Shown piece by piece: positions 24,001-35,751 of a DNA stretch of 64,000 nucleotides (position 1 is the stretch's first letter; each line of letters starts with the position of its first letter). The stretch spans positions 186,001-250,000 of the forward strand of contig WBMZ01003304.1 in the NCBI GenBank assembly GCA_013400975.1, given 5' to 3'. The translations under genes were made by a program, and so were the position numbers. The notes beneath the pieces were generated by a model. That model was not told where the DNA came from. It saw nothing but the letters and a program-made list of their open reading frames with translations, and made no database searches. Source of the DNA: Atrichornis clamosus. Taxonomy: Eukaryota; Chordata; Aves; Passeriformes; Menuridae.

Positions 24001-27000
24001 TAATTTGATGAGTTTCAAACTAAGATGTTTCTTTGCACTGATCACCAGAAAGGTCCACCTAAAATCTAAATCATTGGTGACCTAGAGAGAAAAGTGTTAG
24101 AGCTCAACTGCAGTCACAAGTCATCAGCTCTTCTTCTGTAGAAATGAAGAAATGTAGAAATGTTTTCATATGGCTTCTAGCACACACAAGAGTTTAAAAC
24201 AAAACAATATGCAAGTGTCTTCAGTCTTCTGTCAATAATGCCAGACTTCACCTCTTTGTACAGCTACACGCCCCTTCTGTTTGATCAACACTTAGTTAAT
24301 CCTTTTTTTTTTTTTTAAACTCTGTGTTCCCTTAATCTCCGTTTACATTTTGCATCCTTTTTGAGTAAATCCTGTCTCTGAGAGATGGGCTAGGTTTATG
24401 TACCAGCTGTGGACTCAGGAGGGCTGAGATGGTTTGGCAACACAAATAATGCAAACCTCTGAACCCACGTCACCGTGTCAGAGTGGCACTGGTGGCATCC
24501 ATGGACAGATGTTTCCACCAAGTTACAAAAAACTTATGCAAAGGTCCAAAATCAATAGTGGTAGCTCTAACATGGTAAGAATCACTTATATCTGGACCAA
24601 AAGGGATTCCAGAGGCTGGAAACTGGCAGCCCAGAGCCCAGAGCTTCCCTGCACCCAGCCTTGTGCCAAGATCTCTTCCCGTTGTATACTCCCTTGATAC
24701 TGGACATCAGAGCACGCCAATACGTATCTCAGTGATACGTGCCTTTTAGCAAGGCAGTGGTTTCTGTCTAGTTTCAATTCTATCTGAATATTTTTTTGAA
24801 TATGAGTGCAAAACCATGTTTAATCTGTTCCATAAGGATCCTGGTTGAGTCAATATTTGGTAGTGCTGTCAAATTCACATAAAATAGATGCAGTGAAAGG
24901 AAATCTTTAGTGTGTTGGTTTTTTGTGGGGCCCAGGTTTTTATAGTTGTATGCCATTATTCAGGTGTCTAAGTCTGTATTGCACTTGGAATAAACACTTG
25001 ATTTTTCAGTCACTAGCCATCAAACATGCTCTGTGAAATATGTAACTCCAGTGAATTTAAGGCAACTGAAGTCGCCAAAATTGATATTTTAAATCTTTAC
25101 CAAGAGCTACCTTGTCAAATCTGCATCTGTTGGGCATGGTAATCCACTAATCAGAGTAAAGTCCAAAGTCTTAACTTCCCTATTTACTTCTTTTCGGGCT
25201 ATAGGATTTTTTTTTAAAGCAGATCAATAACCAATCTCAGTGTTTTCATTTTACTAAGCAATATAATATGGATGAGTACTAGTATAGTGGTAAATCATTA
25301 ATATACTCTTTAATCATAGAGTGACCATGTCCCACAGATGTGATTTAATCATGGAAAAAAGGCCAGTGAAGTGTGAAGATGCATCAGGAGGGGTGTTTTC
25401 AACAGATCCGGGGTAGCGTAGGACACCATTTTAAAAGGTGCTGTAGCATGAGAGTATTTAGGATGCCATGTACATTTGTAGTTACAGACCTGGCAAAATT
25501 CTAACATAATTGTTTTTATCATTATAAACCAAAAATCAAAACCCATGTTGGGTTTGTATTTTGCTGAGGAGCCAGTGTGATTGATGGCCTTTTGGAATAA
25601 GAAAAACATTGCGGCTTCCAGATTCACTTGTCCCAAGATTTGTAAGACTTTGATACTAACAGACCTGTAACCTAAAAAGCTGTAGTAACCTGTGCTTAAC
25701 GTTTTTGATTGAATCGTTCTGTAATACAGATAAAGGTGATTAGAATAAGAAGACAGAAATTTCATGAAAAAAGATGGGTCCTGCAATCGTGCTTCTCTGT
25801 TGATTTCAGTGGTAACGGTTCCTGGTTAGAGAAATCAGATTCTGCAGTCTCAGAAGAAGAGAAAATATAAAAATTCAAACTATGTTTATTACAGAATTTG
25901 ATGCATTTATGAAAGGCTTCCCTTGCAACATATTCCCTGATATCAGCTTCCCTGGAGCCGTCAGTGATCCAGAAAGTCACCTCAGGATCTTTAGGTGTAT
26001 GGGTATTTGCCCAGTTTAGTGGTTATTAATTTTCATTGCTAGTGGTGTGAGAAGTCTGAAATGTCATGTTCCTTCATGTTTCCTCCCTTAGAAACCAGGA
26101 ATGATAATTTATCCTGCTGGTATCCTGAATATTGAAAATTAGCATCTATCAAGTGTAGCTTTGTCAATGAACAGAAGCAACTGTAGTTGTTACCTCTTTT
26201 TTAATTGTTCTGATCCTCCAAGGCTCCAGATTTTCTGTACATGTGTAGCTGTTCATAATATTTGCACATAGAAGTGCAATCTTAAATATCTGTTGCTCTA
26301 ATTATGAATTACTTCATGATACCTTGTTAGTAGGGCATAGTGGAAACCCTGTATTTACTTTTCAACTCATATTGTGTCCCTCCTTTGCTGTATTGTCACT
26401 TATCCTTAGCAAGTGATTGCTCCATGATGTGATGCATGATCAGGAAAAGAGCCTTTGCAATAGCTGCTCATTTACAGAAAGCTGCTGTTATCAACACCTA
26501 TCAGCCTGTCTGGAAACTTCTATAGAGGAGAGAGTGCTTATGTACTGATAGTCGTAGCAAAGGAAAACATAAGGTGGTTACCTGCACACCCAGACCCATC
26601 TCTGCCACAGTCTGTTTCGAAATGCAGCCCATCTACTGTGAAACCTTTTGTTCTGGGTGAGCCAAGTTGAGAAGAGATGATGTGCTGTTCTTCTGTGCCT
26701 TTATCACAACCAAATTGCAATCCAATTTGGGGCATGTTTGTTCAGGAGATAGCTTGCATATGGCATTTCGATGGGTATCTTGTGATTGGGACTGGCCCTC
26801 AGCCAAACACTAGGGATGCTGGATAAGGCGCTAAGACTGGCATTCACTTTGCTGAAGAGCATGTGATTCTCCTTCTGAAGGAGAGAGTCATGTACTGAGA
26901 AAGTTTAGATTTAGTTCAAAAACTTTGTCCTAAACAGGGTTTTGCATCATTCCTTGTGGTACTTTGACTGGTGACAGCCAGGCAGGCTTTGCAGATACAC

Positions 27001-28089
27001 AGACACTGTTTGGAAGGATTGTTTTTATACCTGTGATATGACATTTACACGACTTCCTTTTGTGAAGGCTGACAGCAGAGCTTGCTGGAACGACAGCTGC
27101 TCTGCTCTGCTCTATAAGAAAGGCCAAACACACAGTCACAGCATTTTGCCCCGCTGAAGCTTGGCCAATCTGTTTCCTGTGGCCATTTCTCTATGACTGT
27201 CTGAAAACCTTTATGCTAGAATTTTCTTTCAATTCAGAAAAGAAGAGAGAAAAGCAATCACAGCTCGTTTTGCTGTTTATTAGGAAAACGCAGATATGTG
27301 GGAAAAGTGCTTGTAGGGAGTTGAAATGTAGTGAACTTAACCCAGAAGAAGGACAGGGCTTCAAAGGGAAGGCATGAATATAATTCTAGGTTAAATTTAG
27401 CTTAATGCTTGCTACAAATGGACCTCTAAGCATGTATATTAAGTAAAGTCCTGACTTCATTGAAGATAAAGACAGTATTCTGATTGATTCCATGGGGCCA
27501 GGGTTTCACCTATGGCTGGTATGATCTAATAGGTCATTGCTAATTAAGAGCATATGTGGCCTCAATTCTTGCTGGCGGAATTAAATATCTGAGCACCAGT
27601 GACTGAGGGAATGGGGAAGGAACTGGTCTCTGAAAGAATGGTCTTGGGAAGCTGTGCCCTGGATTGCTGTACCCTGGTATGGCTTGAGAGATGGAAAAGG
27701 TTTTGGCACAGTTACCAGTATATCTCCTCAAGATGAGAGAAAAGTAAACCAAATGCAGTAGGTCCAAGGGAGAAAGCTCAACAGGGGGTGAAAAAACCCC
27801 CCAAAACAACAGAGAAACCTGACACATCCATGGGCATTACTGGATTCAAGGGCATTGAGCCTGAAGACTGCTGTAAAAGATGAAATCTCTGCATGACAGC
27901 TCAGCAATATATTGTCTGCATAATAACATGTAGATTGTAGGCAATCACTGTCTATTTTCTGTGATGAAAAATCCTTTTATTACAAGCAGATTTGATAATA
28001 TTTATATTTCAGTTCAAGAACTCTCACTGGCTGTTGAAGTGTTTCCCTACCTGTCCCTGCCCTCCTGCCTTTTGCCTAGAAAATATGTG

Positions 28090-28491
28090 AGAAAGGAAAT
28101 GGATGTGGTTGGTGTTCTTTAGCCTGGAGAAGAGAAGGCTCTGGGGAGACCTGACTGCAGCCTTTCAATGGTTAAAGCAGTGTTTAAGAAAGACGGGGAC
28201 AGACTTTTGAACAGGGCCTATAGCAATGGGACAAGGGGTCATGCTTTTCAACTAAAAGGACAGATTCAAGTTAGGTAACATGAAGAAATTTTCCACCATG
28301 AGAGCAGTAAAACACTCGTAGAAGTTGCCCAGAGAGGTGGTGGATGCCCCATCCCTGGAAACGTTCAGGGTCACTTTGGATAGACTGCACAACCTGCTCT
28401 AGTTGAAGATGTCTCAGCTCATTGCAGGGGGATTGAACCAAGTGACCTTTAAAAGGTCCCTTCTAACCAAAACTATTCTCTGATTGTGTGA
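28090..28491 (+). repeat. CR1 LINE 3' fragment, sense
   Basis: This is a 5'-truncated CR1 with the expected order of 3' blocks: TTTAGCCTGGAGAAGAGAAG, a GGGGAGACCTGACTGCAGCC block, CAATGGGACAAGGGGTCATG, GAAGTTGCCCAGAGAGGTGG, a CATCCCTGGAAACGTTCAGG block, AGGGGGATTGAACCAAGTGACC, and a diverged TTCTCTGATTGTGTGA end. The copy lies about 5.3 kb upstream of the exon at 33770, in the same orientation as the gene. Confidence 0.93.
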
Positions 28492-30479
28492 TCTCAAAGC
28501 TTTAAATGAACATGCTCTCTAGAAAGGAAAGCAGCTGTTTCTTATTGACATTCACTGGATCCCAGCAGTGCCATTAACATGCTGATGCATCTAACATAAG
28601 CCTCAAAATGCCAGGTTTCATAATTGGCCCATGAAATCTCACTCTAGGCTTGAATATGGTCTGCAGGATCCGTATTGGAATAGAATTTTTTCCTGCTTCT
28701 TAAAGGAAGGAAAAAATGCAAAGATTTTTTTTTTTTCTCTAGTGTTCTATGTTTCAATTTGATAGGCTTTATATTTTTAAGAGTGCGGTTTTAAGGTTGT
28801 TGATCAGCTGACGTGAGCAGATCAGTTTTGTGGTGAGGAACAGAAGGGTGATGGCATACAGGGATGAGAGACTGCCCTGAAGTTCACACTGTGCTTCTTC
28901 TCCCCACCTGTGACTCTCCTACGTCCCTTCCAGCTCTGCTCAGCTGTCCTGTACATTTGTACACCCTGCCTAAAGCAGTAGTGAGTAGACCACCCTCCCT
29001 CGTTTCTCCCCATGTGCTGCTCTGCTGGCTTGTACATCCTGATGTGTTTCTCCTCAGCCCCACCTGATGAGACTGAAAAAGTGTTGGTTGTGCAGTAGAC
29101 CACTGCCATTTGCTTTCAGATCCACTCACCCAAAGTCTACACTGCTTCTTGTCTCCCTGCATGTGTTTTTTTTCATTTGCTATGCAGATAAACAACTTCT
29201 CAAACAGACCTACTTTGGAATGGGTGGTTTTCAAAAGTGAGGTTTGGTATCTTGGTGTAAACTCTAAATTCAGGCCCCTGCTGAAAAGAGGATCCCATAG
29301 TATATTGACACCTTATCCTTCGTCCCAGCTCTTGTAGTGCTGCTGCATTGTACTGAGCTGACTCTGGAAACTGATCTGGCTGAAAACACCCCCAGCCAAA
29401 CTGACAGGGGAGGAAGCAATTTTCAGCCTGTTTGTCAAACTGCATCTGAAATGGCAATTCAGGTTCCAGCTACAAAAACGTATTGCTTGGGTTGTCTACT
29501 TATCACCAGTTTTGCATCATTAAGTGTTATGCATTCTTGGCCTGATATAATTGCAGCAGATTGCACACATGAACTGTTAATTATTTTATTTTTAAAACAG
29601 AAATTACGGCATAGGAAAATAACATTCCAACATGTTTGCTTTTGGAGCTAGCCTACCACGGCAATCTGTTAGTTTGCTAATGGTTAAACTCACAAGCCCT
29701 TGCCTCAGCAGAGTGCAGTAGGGTACCATTAAGGCAGCCATCTGTTGAGCATACATACTGGAGGCATGAATTGCCTCTCGTTTTGGGTTTCTGAGTTGTT
29801 ATAACATAGTCTTGTTCTCTGAATGCCACTGATCCACACTGAAAAATGCATGGAAAGATCAGAGTTCAGGGAAAGGTGAGCATCCAAATCTGGGATTGAA
29901 GACTGGGAGCCCGTGAGATGAGCGCTGTGTGTGGAGCAGGGAAGAGACGAAAGCTCGTGGGCGAGGTAAATCACATGCTGGTAGTAAGCATGACTCTGGC
30001 AAGAGCCTGAGCTGCTTGGGTTGCTTAGCGATTCAGTAGATCTGCAAAACTCCATTTGCAGACCAAGGCTGCCATTATGCTGGATTGATTCATCAGCATC
30101 AGCAGCTAAAACAAGTTATATTCTATCAGAGTTTTCCTGAATTAGTTTAAAAATGAATTTAGTTGGCTCTAAGTGGACATTTATTTTAGTATCTTGAAGA
30201 ACTGACTTGCCTCTATTAAAGCAGAATAATGTATCTATATGGTGCCCTAACTTGAACAGTACATAAAGATTAGTAAATAAGACCCCATTAAAAATACTTA
30301 TAATGTAAGTAACATGGGTCCCAATAGCCTTTCTAATGTCCATTAATGCTTATTCTGAGGATCAGAGCTCATTTTACTGAGCCATTTAGTCAAACCGTGT
30401 GATTATTTAGAAAGTTAATTCATGCATACTAAAATCTAGCTTAAGTAATGCAGAGGGTAGGAGGTAAAACTCTATGGAG

Positions 30480-30830
30480 ACGATAGTCCTTTTTGTTATT
30501 TAATGATCAGCCATAATTAACTTGCAAATTTGAAATAATTAGAACAAATTAAAGGTATTTAACTTTGCCTCCCTAAAGAAAAATTCAAATTGCACCAAAT
30601 GCAGCTTTAAATTATTCAAGTCTCAGAGGTCTGTGCCGGGTTTTTTTACAATGCCTTTTCTATGATGAGAATACCAATCTGCTTTTTGTCAGAAAGCATC
30701 CTATCAAGTAATTGTTCTTTGTGTCTAATAAATGACAGCTATTCTTCTTTGTAAAAGTATTTCAGTCTCTGAAGACTACATCAGCATTTCCATGGCATTT
30801 TAATTCAATAAAACAAAAGGTTAATGTTTT
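30480..30830. other. AT-rich block resembling a conserved noncoding element
   Basis: This is non-repetitive, AT-rich sequence with motif-dense texture: CAGCCATAATTAACTTGC, TGAAATAATTAG, GCAGCTTTAAATTATTC and TAATAAATGACAGC (a TGACAG-type core). There is no coding frame and no CR1 signature. It is typical of deeply conserved intronic enhancers in appearance only; conservation cannot be seen from one sequence. Confidence 0.25.
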
Positions 30831-32039
30831 TCTACTTTTTAAGGAATGCAAATACTAGCAGTATTCAATAGGTTCTGAATGACATTTAAAATTTCCCATT
30901 CACGCTCAGCAGGGATATCGCGATATGAGGCTCAGACAGAATGGAAGGAACGTTCAAGGTGTGTTTTCCTTTGGTGGTGGTGTACTTGGATATTCATAAT
31001 GAGGCAGCAGGGCTGAGACTTGCTTCTTTTCTGGTGATGCTGCAACTCCTGCCTTAGTATGTAGGTTAGGTAGGTTAATAAGGTCTTTATTTAGACAGTC
31101 CTCTCTGTTGTGTAATTTCAGGGAGTAGCATGAAAATTCACTGGTTATCATGGTGCCCTGCAGGAAGTCCTGCTAACCATGGTGCATTTGAATGACACGA
31201 TGGATAGTTGGATTTGGAAATAGAGAAGAACCCCTTTTGTTGCTGAATCTCTCCAGATATAAATAACTGATTCCTTTGGACCATATGTTGAGTTTAAATT
31301 TCCAGGTTGTAATAGTCACATTATTTGTTTCACTAATTATTTCAGAGGTGAATGAGTAATTATGTTTTGAGACAGATTTTTTTTTCCTTATGTTTTCTTT
31401 GTTTAATTGTGGTATGTAGTTAATTACTGAATTTTTTTTGTCTCTCTGCATTATCCCTTTCCCTCCTTGGTCTGCCCGCCTTTCAGGTTACATGTTGTTT
31501 TCGCATCTGACACTCCCTCCTTACTTGAGCAAAACTTTAGTATGAGCTGTCTTCTATTAAATACTAAACAATGAGACACTAACTAATTGTTTATTGAGGT
31601 TATAAATGCAATTACACTGACTTTTGTTATTTGTTAACTTTTTCTTGTTGTCTGTTTCTGTTTGAATTGCTTCTGCCATTGTATTATTTAGAACAGAACT
31701 CAGCATTCTAGAGGTAACTACATCACGTAAAAGGTATTGCAGTGAACCAGTCAAGTAATCACCTCCTTATCTGCAAGCCAAAGGTCACTGTCTTCACATG
31801 AGGGCTGTAGGTTGTAATTAAATGTGCTTTAAAAAACCTCAAAAAGCATTCAAATAATGACAACTTCACTTTTTTTAATGCTGTTAATCATTCAAGTACA
31901 GGCAAATGGAATATCAGGTCCTGTTTTATCAGAGAAATCTTGTCAAGTATGACACCTTTAAGCCTCTTTAAGCAGTTGCTGGGATCCAAAACCACCTCTT
32001 GCTGCTCTTGGGCTTGCAGGAATTAGTAGGTTAATAATT

Positions 32040-32400
32040 TCATATAATTCAAACAAGATACTAATTTAGTCCACCATAAATTTTAAAAACACTTTGCAGT
32101 ATTATTAGTGGTCACACAGTTAGAAGCCCTAAAGTAAACGGAGGTTATTTGGAGAAGTTACATCCAACACTTCAGTCAGTTATTATAGGTCATAAGCCAT
32201 TATATACAGTTCTGCATTAATAATACAGGAGTAATACTAATTGTCCAACTGGCTCAGTGGGCCCTATTAAACAATGTCTTATACAGCACATTGATGTGAA
32301 ACTTTTAATTTAGCTATCATTTGCTGCTTTTCCCTCAGATCTACAGTAATTTCAGTAGTGTAAGCTTTTAGGTAAAATATTCTTATGATTCAACCTCCAC
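32040..32400. other. AT-rich block resembling a conserved noncoding element
   Basis: This non-repetitive segment lies just upstream of a small CR1 piece. It contains CTGCATTAATAATACAGG, TTTTAATTTAGCTATCATTTG and GGTCATAAGCC-like motifs. It is open to no convincing reading frame and has no repeat match that I recognise. Regulatory function is inference from texture only. Confidence 0.22.
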
Positions 32401-32496
32401 AAAGCTGTATCCTAAATAATACAAACTCAGTGACTCAGTCTTTGGGTTGCCAGTGTAAAATTGGTGCTTAAACAGGAAAAGATTTATCATGGAGAT

Positions 32497-32546
32497 ATAG
32501 AATCATTTAAGTTGGAAAAGACCTCTAAGATCATAGAGTCCAGCCA
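32497..32546 (-). repeat. CR1 3'-tip fragment, antisense
   Basis: About 50 bases match the antisense CR1 3' terminus: ATAGAATCATTTAAGTTGG, then AAAAGACCTCTAAGATCAT and AGAGTCCAGCC. The fragment is severely truncated, which is common for CR1. Confidence 0.88.
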
Positions 32547-33149
32547 TAAAGATTTGTTTAATTTTCTGATGACTTGGGAAAGCTGTTTGTCTCTTCCATG
32601 ATTGCAAGTAGATCAAAATAATCTCAGGATAAATTGTATTATTTAATGTGGATATTACAAAGATACTTTTTTATATTTTTAATTTCTTTTCAGAAAGGGG
32701 CTATTTGTAATGGGGACTAATGACTTACACACATTGGGAATTGTAACTTAAAGCAAAAGTTATTTCCCAGAGAGCAGAATTTGAAAGCTGTAGGTTGTCT
32801 TTACTGAGAGAAACATGGGTCTTCACAGCCCCCTGTCTGCCCAGAACAGGAGATTTTGAGATTACCTATGTTTGCAGAGCCTGAGGTCATGATTGCTCCC
32901 CATCACCAAATCTGCCTCCTGCCTCTGTCCATGCAGTGTTTACGATCTTGTGTTGAAGTTCATCTTGAACTGTAATGGTTCTGGGTAACTTTGTTTTGTC
33001 TTGCTTTACTCAAAGTGCTGCACTTCTACACCAGATGCCCTTCCACCAGTTTGCTCATACATTCTCTATCCTCTTTAAAAGTTCCTCTGTTCATTCATTC
33101 ATCTCATCTCTTTGTCTGCTCTCTTCTCATCCCTTTTTTCCTCTTGAAT

Positions 33150-33304
33150 GAGCTGGTCACCATCCCTGGAAACTTTTATAAGCACTTAGATGGGGCTCTT
33201 AGGGATGTGGTCTAGTGGTGGCCTTGGCAGTGCTGGGTTGGCAGTTGGACTGGGATGATCTCAGAGGTCCTTTCCAATGTAAGTGGTGCTGTTTTTCTAT
33301 GATC
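33150..33304 (+). repeat. CR1 3' fragment, sense
   Basis: The sequence follows the CR1 3' end: CATCCCTGGAAACTTTTATA, a TTAGATGGGGCTCTTAGGGA block, TGGTCTAGTGGTGGCCTTGG, GGACTGGGATGATCTCAGAG, GTCCTTTCCAATG and a TTTCTATGAT terminus. It lies about 465 bases upstream of the exon at 33770. It faces the small antisense CR1 at 32497-32546, so the two could pair in the transcript, though only over the terminal ~50 bases. Confidence 0.93.
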
Positions 33305-33769
33305 TGCTTCCCTTTTGCAAACTACAATTTCAGATTTTTCTTCACATAATCTTCTCTGCTTCCCCTTTATTCTAGAAAAGTGAGCATTTTTTAAACTACT
33401 CTTTCTTCCAGTTTTGGTCCATTGTGCTGGACAAAGTACTTTGCCTATCTTCATCCCACTTGTCCTGTCCTAACCACTTGAGAAATCCAGGATCTAATGC
33501 TTTAAGGAATGTACCCAATGCCACAAAACACCAAATACAGTTGCCAGGGTGCTGCTGGCTGCTGATAACCAAAAAATCCTTATGCAGTGGGTTGGTAACT
33601 CTTCAAGCTTTAGGCATCCTGCTTTCAGAAATTACTAATGGATTCAACAAGAGCTCAGTCAGCAGCATGATATTTGTGCTCCTAGAGACTAAAAGTAAGG
33701 TAGAAGGCTGGGTGCAGAGTTAATGGCCTGAATGCATCTTGTAATAGCTTGATCTTTCTTTCCTCCCAG

Positions 33770-33954
33770 TGTCCCGGTGTTGAAACATGAAGATTATTTA
33801 CTGAGGACACCTCCAGTGAGCAAAAACTCCAGAAAACCAGGGAGCAGTCGTGGGAGCAGTTCAGGGAAGAAAATGGTTGGCTTTGGTGCCAACATGGATG
33901 ATGGGCAAATCCCTCTAATGCAGACCAAGAGGGAAGGCACCAAGTCCAGGAAAG
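33770..33954 (+). CDS. KIAA1328: Hinderin, internal exon after the coiled coil
   Basis: This exon is 185 nt. The acceptor is TTTCTTTCCTCCCAG ending at 33769 and the donor is AAAG|GTAAGG at 33954/33955, a near-consensus site. It enters in phase 2 (its first T completes an AG split codon to serine) and leaves in phase 1. The translation S-VPVLKHEDYLLRTPPVSK, then a serine-rich segment, SSGKKMVGFGANMDDGQ and KREGTKSRKG aligns with the human hinderin segment that contains LLGTSSS, KTVGFHSHMKDD and the basic RPQRG end. The region is hydrophilic and basic, without a named domain, and is probably disordered. An ATG at 33777 lies inside the exon and is not a gene start. Confidence 0.92.
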
Positions 33955-34064
33955 GTAAGGGGAAGCATACTGTATTGCAGGGCCATGAGTGTGCTGGTGT
34001 GTTCAAAAGAGTATCAGTAAAATGCACAATTAAAGGAAGAGGATTGCAAGTATTTGAAACAACC

Positions 34065-34099
34065 TAAGAGAAGGTGGTAGCTACATTTTAAACAATAAA
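34065..34099 (+). other. KIAA1328: Possible intronic stop and poly(A) signal
   Basis: If the donor at 33955 is ignored, the exon frame stays open for 37 codons and stops at TAA 34065-34067. A canonical AATAAA follows at 34094-34099, inside a small AT-rich hairpin (AAACAAT ... ATTGTTT). Together these could serve a truncated, C-terminally altered hinderin. No GT-rich downstream element is obvious, and AATAAA is frequent by chance in AT-rich introns. Confidence 0.25.
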
Positions 34100-34491
34100 A
34101 AATAATTGTTTTAAATAACAAGTGATTATCTTGTCTGCTGTTCCTAATGACAGGAAAAAAATAGCCCCTTAGCCTCAAAAAGCTCCTTCAGTGATTTTTT
34201 TTTTTCCTTTCCCGAAAGGCACTAAGAATAAGTGCCCTTGCTCTTCAAATGTAACCTTCTTTGCATTCTTTCCCTCCTCAAGTGATGACTTCACCATCAC
34301 AACCTGCTATTTTGCCACACGGGGATGTCTGTACTGCTAGAGCCTATCCTGCTCTTAGCGTAGTACCTCCATTTAAGGAGCGGAGAAGCAGTCTTTTCTC
34401 TCTTAGGAAGAGAAAAGGTTGGGAACAAAAGCAGCTTGGATGTTTCAGTGCTGAGCCTTGAACATAATCCTTGGTTCAATTATGAACTAGC

Positions 34492-34515
34492 TTTTTTTTT
34501 TTTTTTTTTTTTTTT
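34492..34515 (+). repeat. 24-base T homopolymer
   Basis: An uninterrupted T-run lies in intron sequence about 540 bases after the 33954 donor. It could be the reversed poly(A) tail of a retroposed copy, but the sequence to its left is not recognisable as a processed gene. Confidence 0.9.
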
Positions 34516-35591
34516 AACTTGTCAGCCAGTTTGCCGTATATGTCAGCATAAAAATAAAGAAAATGGCAAAATGAGAAGAAATGTGGTGCAGTTCTCAAAG
34601 GAACAAATAACTTGTGTTATTGGTTAAGACCATACCAACATTAAAAAGCAGTCCCTGTGAAGAAACTTTCAAAAGGGTATCATCAGCCTGGACCCAAACA
34701 GTGGCTGAGGTTAATCTCTTCCAAGGCACAGCTACAAAAGTTGGAAGCCTGTAAAGGGCTTGTGTCCAAAAAAATCAATTTCTAATTTGAAACAAAATCA
34801 TTTTTGACTAACAGGGGTTCAGGACCCATTACTTTTGCTGTATAGTCTGCTGACATTTCACACTTTCTGTTGTGCACAATGAATCCTAATAGTCATTTTA
34901 TAACATTGCTACACCAATCAATTTAAGCAAGAGAAAGCCGTTACAATTCTGCAAAGTTTCAGGGGCAATTTTCACTGATGGTTTTCTTTTATGGTTTTTT
35001 TCTCCTATCATTTTTTTTTCTTCTCTTTTCCTCTTTCTTCTGCCCCCCTCCTTCTCAATGCTGTAGTGATGAAACTAGGATTTTTCACAGCTGGATGATG
35101 GGTTTTGTTCCTTGGATGGGGATAGTCCCCAAAAAGTAATTTATTTTCCATAGATTCAGGGAAAAAAAATCCAACCTGGCCACTTCTTCATTCATTAATT
35201 TCATTTTGTAGTACTTAGAAGAAGTTACAAGCTTCATCTGGCTATTGCACATAGCAACTGAGCTGCAGCTATACTGGTTTAGTGATTGCAGTGGTCAGCA
35301 TGATCTCTGAAGATGGTGGGCTTCTTTTGCAAGCACTTATTGGGATTGCTTCCTTTGAAAGTGTAGAGCTGCATGGCAAAATTTGACTTATAAACATTGG
35401 CACTTGCTGTGATGCCAGATAAAGTTCAGAGGAATGCTTTCAAGCTGTGGAACAACCTCAGGTCTATTACTGATTTGAACGGTTGTTTATCACAAGGCAA
35501 ATTACCTAGCACTAATCACTGAAGTTGAAGTCTTCTGTATTTAGTACCTTTTTAATTGGCTTCCTTCTGTTATATATTTGGTCTCCTTTAG

Positions 35592-35605
35592 CACACACAC
35601 ACACA
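35592..35605. repeat. Short (CA)7 microsatellite
   Basis: Seven CA units sit in intron sequence 150 bases before the LTR-like element. Length polymorphism is possible but the array is short. Confidence 0.85.
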
Positions 35606-35751
35606 TACTTGTGAAGTGTTTTTCTCCATCTTTGGGGATCACCAGGACACAGTGTCAAGATTTTTAATTCTAGACAGCCTGGACTAAGTCTGCTCTGCCC
35701 TTTTTTTTGCTGGATATTCCCATCTGCTGCTGACCTGGGATTTATGCACCA

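Larger units (their letters stand above)
13035..33769 (+). other. KIAA1328: KIAA1328 intron (20.7 kb), holding a candidate cassette exon
   Basis: The intron runs from GTGATT after the coiled-coil exon to TTTCTTTCCTCCCAG before the next recognised exon, phase 2. Contents in order: a purine-rich block (13080-13960); the candidate exon 15823-15918; a G/T-rich tract (17586-17735); AT-rich sequence (17925-18075); a pyrimidine-rich block (23210-24000); a CR1 fragment on + (28090-28491); AT-rich CNE-like blocks (30480-30830, 32040-32400); and CR1 fragments at 32497-32546 (-) and 33150-33304 (+). The remaining stretches look like ordinary unique intron. An open frame of 151 codons at 19263-19718 has no recognisable domain and is probably chance. 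Confidence 0.75.

Noticed and set aside
27480..27545. TATGATCTAATAGGTC phrase resembling a CR1 3' end
   Set aside because: Too short and lacking the neighbouring CR1 blocks.
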